Below, in pieces: positions 35,801-46,300 of a DNA stretch of 47,626 nucleotides. How positions within the stretch are numbered: the stretch's first letter is position 1; each line of letters starts with the position of its first letter. A program made the position numbers and the translations under genes. Source of the stretch: Lingula anatina (Eukaryota; Brachiopoda; Lingulata; Lingulida; Lingulidae); NCBI RefSeq assembly GCF_001039355.2, contig NW_019775473.1, forward strand, positions 1 to 47,626, written 5' to 3'. The notes below the pieces were generated by a model. It had not been told where the DNA came from and did no database searches. It was given only the letters and a program-made list of their open reading frames with translations.

Positions 35801-38697
35801 TGTAATTTTAATTGAGTAGCGTGAATTTTTTACAAAGAAGTGAATTATCGGACTAGATTTTTTTCCATTTTTCTATTGGCTTGACAGGAACCTTTTTCTG
35901 TGTGGGTTTTTTGGCTGTGTAATATGTTGTGAACACGCATGATTCTTTGATGCTCACGTGTGTAGGTGTAAAGGTGCATTTGTCCATGACCGTTCCCGTG
36001 CGTGTGTGCTTTCGTGCGTGCGTACTCACTATCTTTAGTCATGACCATAACGAAATGGACCTCCTTTCATTAGGAAACGGAGAATACGTCTGTGTAGCGA
36101 TAACAGTATCCGGTAAGACAGCAGGTAAATGGGCAGACCGAGCCTGCTCCCAGACCAAAAGCTACATTTGTGAATATCCCAGAAAGGGGTACCAGCAGAA
36201 TAAAGTCGGCACAACTCCAAGACCTCCCGCCTGTCCTTTGGAACACTACTGGAGAGGATATGGCGATTACTGCTACAAGGTCTAGTTCTGTTGTATTTTA
36301 GAAACAACTAAAAAAGCATGTCAGTATTGCTCGGAATGATATCATTTCGTTTGTTAGTTTGTTTGTCTGCTGATTCGCTGCGTCGTTTACAAAACTTACG
36401 AGATGGCGATATCTAGTCTAAAGTAATTTCATAAAGATATCAAAATCCAGTAATTAAGTATCACAACTAGTTGAAGAATGTTTTGCACCCGGACCTGTAA
36501 CTGGATGAAAATAAAGTGTACAGAATGAAGGACCTGACGAAATTTCTTTATTATTTAATTTGAAGACAATGGTATACGGAATATATTAGATGTGAAATTA
36601 GCCTGGACAATGACAAATTTTATATTTATCTTATTTGTATTATCTTCACTTAGAAAATATTTTAGATTTTTTACAACAGTTTCTTGCATTGTTTAGAGAG
36701 TGTTTGGTCGTCAAACTTGGTTCCAAGCCCGGGAATTATGTAAGAATCTTGGAGGTGACCTTGCTAGCTTTCATAGCCAACGCCAGATGAACGAAGCTGC
36801 GGATGTGCCACAATACGCGTAAGAAAAAATCACTAGTATTGGTTTAAGTACACTAATGGAAGTAATTTACTAACAACTTAACAATCAAAAAGTCACACTT
36901 CACTTTAATATCGGTGCAACTTAAGTAAGACTATTTAGATATGATGGCTGATGTTTCAGACAATCCCATGCTGTAAAGCTATGCCATTTCGTTGTTTTCA
37001 GGTTTCATATATTTCACTCATATTTTAGGAGTGGTTACAGAGACAACTTCTGGATCGGCCTGCACAAACCCACCAAGAACAGCAGCTATGTTTGGACAGA
37101 TGGTTCTGCTCTAGACTATACAAACTGGGACGAGGGAGAACCCAATGACCATAACGGTCTTGAGAGCTGTGTTGAACTGAACAGAGGACAGCGGGGTCTG
37201 TGGAACGATGCCAACTGTTACACCTTGAAGCAGTGTATTTGTCAAGTTAAGAGAGGTACATTAAATAATGTTTTCGTTGCCCAACCTCACCATTTTCGTA
37301 TTAACTCAATTCAAAAAATTATTTATTTATTCACAATTATTATTTTTTATTATTATTATTATGTTTATTTTCTTAATTATAAATAAAATGTTACAATTGT
37401 TCATAATGTCCTAAAAATTGTACTTTCGTGAGGAAGTAAAGTAAGCAAATGAATACAAATATTGTAACTTAATTCATTGGATATGCAGTGTACAAAATTA
37501 TCAAAGTATGAGAAGCCTTACAAATTATACTGCACGTGTAAAGTCACTTATTTTAAATTCATTTAACAATACAAATAGTATTTCAAACTCAAAATGAAGA
37601 TATTTCACTAAAAGTTGTTTCTGTCTCAGGTGAACCAGTGTATACTTCGCTGTCTACGCCGGCTACAACAAAAGGTATGCTTAATTTTCAATTACTCCTA
37701 ATGTTAAGAAACATTTGAAAAATGTATAAATCATATCATTGACGTTGAAGAGCATCTTTCGTGGTAAAGCGAAAATAATGATTGATATTTTTAAAACCTG
37801 CATTTAAGAAATTTATGAGTCATTCTGAAAAAATTGCTTATTCGGCTAACATATAGCCATAATACTTTGACTTTTTAAAATGTCTGATATTTAGCTGTAT
37901 ATTTTATTCTTACCCACATGCCTGCAACATTCATAATAAAATGTATCGTCCTTGCTGTCGCTTTATCGGTGATTTACGTTATAATAAAAAAAACATGTAA
38001 TGTCAGACAAAATTGATGAGTCGGTTAACAAGCGCACCCGACCATAATTTTGTAGAAATCAGAATTATCTGTGCATCTATAACTATTTTTTTCAAATTGA
38101 AAATCACTGGGTACTTGTTTGATAAGTGGGAAATATTTCAAACTGCCGTCAGGAAACATTTGAATGCTGATTTTATGCTAAAACACGAACCAAGCTATGA
38201 ATTTCACACCCAAAACAAAGAAATTTAAAAGAAAATTTAGCTATTAATCGATTTTGTCTGGCCTAATGGCAATATTTGTAGCTCCTCACTGCGGAAACGA
38301 CACCAACTGGCTAAGTCACGGAGATTATTGCTATTACCTGAGCCTTAGATATGGCAGGGGCGCCCAGTTACCCTGGCATGACGCCAAGATCTACTGCATA
38401 CAAAACGGTGGTGATCTTATCAGCATACACAGTGTTGACGAGAACAATTTCCTGATTTCTCAAGTAAGAAATTATCATTTAAAACTTTTTTCTTAATCAA
38501 CACTTACCTGAAGCTAGCAGGATTTTAGTTTGAAAAAATCCCAGGGAAGCGGTTGAAGATAAAATGATATGCAAGCTGGCTGTTTGTACCGTCTGGTACT
38601 CATCTAGACGCTAAATGTATGAAAATGATATACTTCTGATGATATGGGAGAAAGAAAAGGGATAACACTTAATAAAGATCCACCCAACTTACCCCCC

Positions 38698-38743
<46 letters not shown>

Positions 38744-39902
38744 CACACATACACTTCCCGCAGCATAAAACCCTGGCTAGCAATTCTGGTTTTGTTTTGT
38801 CTCGATTGATGTGATTTTCTGTAACGCGTTTGTACACGTAATGAATATGGCATTGAATTTTATGAATAAGATTTATGTGTTAATTGTACATACTGTTTGC
38901 TTCTACAGGCTTATGATTCGAGACAGTTCTGGATTGGATTAAATGTTCTGGATTTTGAAAGTTACAAGTAAGTATAACATTCATGGACCGTTCGCGGACG
39001 ATTTTGATATGCTGTATACATACAAACTATGTCTAATTGATTGTCATCTGAGATTTGGCAAAAGCATGTTAGCTGGTATAACAGTTACTGTATTGTGCTT
39101 TGTGTGCGCACGTCAATAGCAATTTCTAGCGGGTAATCCCTTCTCTCCACAACTAAATGATCAACACAAAAAAGGATGAAAACTCACAGTTAGACACACT
39201 GAATCATGTTTGTAACGTTCTCTGTACCGCAAATTGTTATTATTAGTAGTAGTAGGAGGAGTAGTAGTAGTACAAACCCTTGGACTTATTAAGATCTTAC
39301 TTATCTTTAAACCTGTTTAACAGAACGATGCTTTTACAGGTTAATTTATATTAATTGGCTAATAATGTAGTTATCATAATATCTTGATCTTTCCAGGTGG
39401 AGTGATGGGAGTGTGTTGGACTTCCTGGCCTGGGACGTGAACCAGCCAACCAACCTTTATGGTGGTCAGAGATGTGCCACATTTAGCAAGCTAACTGGTA
39501 ATATAGCGATAATACGTTTGTGAATTTATTTTGAGTAATACTCTTATTGTGTGAAAAATTTTCAATTGTGCGAACAATCTACGGACTGAAATTATAGGGC
39601 AAGTGAAAGCGAGGGTAAAATTAAAGCAGGGAGCATTAACAGTACGTGATCTGGGAATATTTAAGTATCTGGATCATTCGAAAATTATTGGAGAATTATT
39701 CTGTTCCAATTCCCACAAGTCATATTTCTGATCACTTGTCTTGTATTCGTTAACAGGAAATTGGGGAAACGAGAATTGTGGTGAATATAAAAATTATATA
39801 TGTAAACGGCACAAGGACACGAGAACCACAGTGGCTCCGACCCCAACTCCAGTCATACTTGGGGGCTGTCCGACAGGATTCCAAGGCATTGGTAAACTTC
39901 CT

Positions 39903-39961
<59 letters not shown>

Positions 39962-40320
39962 GATCATTTTTATTATTTTACTAGACATATAAGGAAAAGA
40001 CATTGTGCTGTCCTTCCTGGTTAATGAATAGAATAAAATGATCTATATTGAGAAATATATAAAATGTTTGTCAGCTGAACCAAGCTATTTTGTTGATAGA
40101 TTTCTGAAATCAATAAAGGTTCGAGATGCATATTTTTGTAGGTAATAAGTGCTACATGATTGTGGGAGACGACATCGATTCTAGCAAGTTAAAGGCGTGG
40201 AATGAGTCGATTCATGCGTGTGCTACATTCAGTAAGAGATCTGTTCTTGCTAGTGTTACCAATTCCTTGGAAACAGGTTCGTAAAAGTGGTAAAGAAAGT
40301 GTAGTCTTGTTTGTCTGAAT

Positions 40321-40361
<41 letters not shown>

Positions 40362-43300
40362 AAAGCAAGACAGGGAAGTGACAGTTAATAATTATAAATA
40401 CATTGCTAATTGTTAATTATTATTCTATTCGATTAACCGTTATTCTATCCGATTGATCTTTCTGGATTTCATCATTAACTTAATTCAACAAATTTAAAAT
40501 CACACCTTTCAGCGTTTCTGACAACTGTTCTTAAAGACAAAACGATTAACTACTGGATAGGCCTAAGCATACAGTGGGTTGGTTACAAGCGCAGATACAG
40601 AAGATTTCGCTGGGCAGACAATTCTAAAATCGACTATACCAATTGGGATTTCGGAGAGCCCAGTGGAACTTCATACACCCCTAAGGTAAGTTAAGGGACA
40701 AATTTTTGTACATTACAAGACACAAATGTCTTAACCGTTGTATTTTTATGTAATGTGATTACAGCATGAAAGAGGTTTCCTCGTTTTTGTGGAGTATTTT
40801 GTATACAATGTATGTGGCTTTGAAAGTCCTCATACACACATGTGGCTGATTGAGAGCAATCGCCCACTCGATGCTGGGATTTTCGTTTTCATTCATAAAA
40901 TTCACGATTTCGCTTGATGGAAAGCCGAACTGATTTTATAGTCGCAAAATGCTTTGTTTTAACGCTCCACGCCTTTTGAGATCAGTAGTTCAACTTATAG
41001 AAAACAATGAGAGATATCTCATCAAACAATCATATAAAAGACTTTGAAAAATGTGCTTTGTATTTGGTTGATCAACAGGAGGATTGTGTGGCTGTTGCTT
41101 CTAAGGGAAACTCTATTGGGCGATGGCGAGATCATGGGTGTAATATAAAGATGGGATATATATGCCAGACATGGAAAGGTAAGTTGGAATGACAATGAAG
41201 CACCAAGAATAAAGCACACGTTATACGACATCATTGCGATATATTAGTAACCAAGTAACATATGTAACATGCGGAACTTTAAAGTTTAAATTTAAAAACG
41301 TACAATATGGTTTATAACTTTTTTGTTTTTGGTTTAAATGATCTTCTAAACCCTTTCCGATTTGAAGGGTGAAGAATGATGTCTCTATAGTTTTAATCTT
41401 ACTGTTGAACGTGAATACAGCATCATAAATAAATTCAAGAAAGTACAAGTAAATTAACGTGCTTTTTGTAATGCTTCCAGCAGTGATACATTTCGTTTCA
41501 TTTAAGATCCCAACCTCCCCACATCACAAGCGCCCACACAAGCAGGCTCACTTTGTCCAACTGGCTACGAATCATTTGGATCTGCCTGTTACCAACTGAC
41601 GTCACCCATGACGTGGGAAGAGGCCAATGTCACGTGTGAGGGACAGCAAGACAGCCTGGTGTCCATATTAGACCCCCATGAGCAAGCTTTCCTTGTTTTG
41701 ATGATGCATCGGAATGATACACAGCCTGTTTGGATTGGGTTACACAGAAATAGGGTAAGATTTATCGACGATGAGAACTGGGTACAAATTCAAATCGAGT
41801 CTTAAATTGAACGATTATGGCTAAGTGCATTCAGATTTTCAAAATGACGCTCTACGTTGATATGGTATTGCTAATATTAAAGGATTATACCCAGTACATC
41901 GGATGAATGAAAAAGCATCTAACATTTTTGATTCTGATGTTCTTCTCCATTTCAGTCATCATTTGAATGGGTCGATGGATGGCTTGTGAATTACGTCAAC
42001 TGGAACGCGCGGGAACCTTCCCGGAACACGGGAGATTACTGCGTACTTCTCGACACTAATGGACGTTGGAATGACACAGTGTGTTATAGGAAATTTCGAG
42101 CGATTTGCAAGAAAACAACGGGTAAATACCATGTGCTCCTTTTCAAAAGTGCATCTGATGGTTACCACGTGCTGAATTAACAATACAATTAAATGAACAC
42201 ATTTTGTTTTGAAGATTTTTCATATTAGCTGGACCATTGAAAATATTTGTTACAAATTAACTGGTTGTGGTTTTCACATACTGGTATTTAGCGCCCGTAA
42301 TATTACAGTACTACCTAATTTTTTGTCTAGTAATTTGCAAAACTGGTAGCGGGAACAGTCGTAAAATCAGCGCTAGTTGAACGCAGCAAATATATACTTC
42401 TATACAAATATGTAGTTTCCAATTTTGAGTAAGTTGTAGGGGCGGGATATAAAACACAGGCAAAAGGCATGGAAAGGAAAATATTCAAAATCTGTATCAA
42501 ATGGTTTCAGTTCGGCCGCCCACTCCGACTGTGGAAATCCCTGGCACTTGTCCGGACGCCACCTGGCATCCCTATGGTTCCTATTGCTACTTTATGTCGA
42601 AAGGGTATGCAATGTGGGCAGGTGGCATTTTCCAGTGCCACAAAAAGGGGGCGACACTGGCGTCCATCACAGACCAAGGGGAGATGGACTTTATACTGCG
42701 GACCGTTAGAGAGCAGCTGCTGACGGTGGATCTGTGGATAGGACTATATAGGAATCTTGATGGTGGGGCGCAATTGATTAATTATACACCTGTATATGGG
42801 AGACAAATTAAACTTTGAATTTATTCGTAATCAATGATTTTTTTATTTAATGAAAAAGTAACCTTTTGAACGCCATATATTTTCTGTTCATTACAGTCGA
42901 CGTGATTTTTACGTTCCATGATTAAATTGTCAAAATGAGCGTAAGTACTCATCAGTAACCCAAGATAATTCGCATATCATTTATATTCCTCCAATCCCTC
43001 TTTTGGCGTCAAACTCAGCCAACGTATTTTTTTCTGGCAAACAATTTGAGATATTACACGTCTTTAAACAGGGTCACTCCGTTGGTACGATGGCACTCCT
43101 ATCAATTACGAGAACTGGGGAATAGGGCAGCCATCTTCAGAGAAGGACATGGACTGTGTATATGCCGCCAAAGGGCGCGGTGATTGGCAGGCGGGGCGGT
43201 GCGGCCTAGCAATAGGCTATATTTGTAAAGTACCCAAAGGTAAGGGTCAGCGGACACGAGCTTGCATGGTCAAAGTAGATGTTTGCTCTGTTTGTGTTTA

Positions 43301-46300
43301 CACTTTACTGTATATATGGCTTTTATTTGGCAATGTATGGTTTTCATCCCTTAGTTAAGGTACTATGTTAGATCATTAACTTGCCTCATTTTCAATAAGT
43401 CGTAGTATTGTGGGTCGTTTTACTGTAGTTTTTATTTAATGTATTTACGCTGAAATTTGTAACTTATAATTGGTTCAAATTCAATGACATAATAAATCAA
43501 GTCCTTCAAATTGAATAGCTGCAACTGCAGGAAAACGTCCAAATGTTGCAGATAATATTTCATTTTTGAGGAGGATATCTATAGTTTTCTACGTAAACCT
43601 GTTTTTTACAGCTTTGACGGCTTTTTAAAATGATCTTATGAAAACCATGGCTTTTTTTCATGGCCACATGCTTCATATATACACAGTGAATGTGTTCCGT
43701 ATATTTAGTTCTAGCAACAACACCTCTAGCTCCTGCTTGTCGAGATGGCTGGTACCAAAGAAATAGCATGTGTTATAAGGTAATTCACATGTCCTTAATA
43801 TTTCAATTGCTCGAGATGACATTTGACAAATGTAGAAGAAATCCACCTTCGAAAACACCGCAAAATGCACACCAACGTAGATAAGCACAGTACACGTAGC
43901 CAGTGTCGGCCCAATACGATGGCCCAGCGGCTAAAAGGATGTTGGCCGATACTGTTCTTCAGCAATATTGGTCTGCTCAATTGTTGGTTTAAAAATGCAA
44001 TGTTTAGCTGACATCCGACCTCGACAGGTGCTTCTGTCATGTATGGTTTTCGTAAGATTATATTACATTTTTTTTCAAACAATATTTATTTATGCTCTGG
44101 TTAAATAGAGTTAATTGTAAGTTTGGGGGAAATAGATATATATTCATTCATATCTGTACGACTTTTTTATAATTTTGATTAGGGATTTTATAAATCGCGT
44201 AGAAATACGAGGACCTGGGCTGATGCTCGCAGTTTCTGCCAGCTTGAAGGAGGAGATCTGGCAAGTTTTCACAGCAGTGTAGAATTGAACTGGTACTTGG
44301 ACACCCTTGGGACATATTTTAGGTGTGTATTACAATTTGTTCTGCTTTGTCTCACTGATAATTTCTATATTATTATTATTATAAAGTTGATTATGTGCCT
44401 TGGAGAAATATGTGAAATTGAATTCTATATCTCACTTCGAAAGGATAATTGTTTTGGCCCATTTTTAATTTTTCGTTTATTTACTTTTGGAAGGGGGGGG
44501 GGTTAAAGCATACAGAAAGTACTTGATTTAGAAAATGTGGTAAAGGTTTTTCCTTTTACCTCAGATACACACTCGGTAGAGATATGGTTTGGATTGGTCT
44601 ACATGCACCAACAAATACAACAGGTTAGTCCGTTTCACCTTGTTGACGGTGAATCTCTCTAACCTTAGTTAAAATACTAGTGAAGCAAAACAGCTGGTAA
44701 GATTGCTTACCATTTCCATCGTGCGCTGGATTGCATAATGTATTTATAGTATGTGCTTAATGTTTTATTTGTATTGAGTACAAAAATAGTAACTTTGATA
44801 TAACTAAAAATAAACAATCTACAAATAACACACGTTTGATAAACAATTCTGTAAATAGATGGCGCTGAGCACATTTGGTCTGACAGCACGGAGACCAACT
44901 TCACGAACTGGGATGACGGCCAGCCGGACAACCATAACGGGATGGAGCGCTGTGTTGGGATGTTTGCCACAACGGGGAAATGGCGAGATGAGAACTGTGC
45001 CAGTGCCAGAGGTTGGATTTGCACGGTACCTCTAGGGGCAACGACGGTCTCAAAGACAACTGAAGGGACAAGTTTAGGTAAATTATACTACGTTTTTATT
45101 TATTTCTCGACTTATGATTCAACCCTTTTATTTAAAATATGTAAAAATTCGGTTGTTAAAACATTATTATAAAAACTATTTGAAACCTTCCTTGTGCAGT
45201 TTAATCACCAATTGGATAAGTATTAGCGCTCATTAATACATGTTAAGTACATATCGGAGCAATCTGATATTGCCAGCAACAAAACACCATTCTGTTCTCC
45301 TTAGAATAAAATGTAAACATTACAAGACACGAACCGGAAAATAAGGATACATGATAAATACTTAAAATTTATAGGTCCCGCGTTTCTTTTATGTAGTTTA
45401 GACGGCAGTGAACAACCACACGAAAAGTTTGTGAACTATAAATAAAAACCGCTTCTTTGATACGTCTCCGTAAATAAGATTATCAAAAACTTCTTTTATT
45501 ATAAAGAAACATAGTTTCATGTTATCCGATACAGATAACATCTATGTGATAAATGAGCGAATGTCTTATTTCAGCCGGCAACATCTGTGGAGATAATTGG
45601 CATTCTTTTGGGGACAACTGTTATTTCTACAGTCATCGCTGGGGTGATCCAGGGCGCGAGTCGTGGCGCAGTTCTCGAAAATGGTGTCTAAAGAACGCGG
45701 GCGATTTGCTTAACATCCAGACCCCAGAAGAGGCCGATTTCATCACCGCCTTAATTGGTAGAACAGAGCACGTTAAATTATGGATAGGAGCTAATAATGT
45801 AGACTTGAACGGCTACAAGTAGGTTTGCTGTTTCACGTAAGACACACAGCTCAGCTGCTTGTAATTAACAGAAATGATTTAATCTAACGTAGAATTTTGA
45901 TTTACTTTACTTGCTGGCCGTTTGCAAATGACATGCATATGAACTTACAAAATTCACCAAAGACATCTAGACTGCACGGCGGGTTTTCCAGAAACCGTGG
46001 TTTTTAAAATGGCTAAATTATATAATATGGATTTATGAAAAAGATGATAAGCGAAAATCTTCCACCTGTAAAACGTTGATTTTTTCTCCATAGTGCTTTA
46101 AAATAACGATGATGCCGAGATTTTCATATTTGCGACATGGTTTCTGTCTTATTTTAAAACTGAATTTAGATTTAGATTCTGTACGTCATAGTAACACACT
46201 GTGCAGCATTATTTAATTTATTTCCAGGTGGACTGATGGAACGCCCGTGAACAACATCAACTGGGCTAAAAATGAACCAAACTCAAAGAACGGAGACCAG

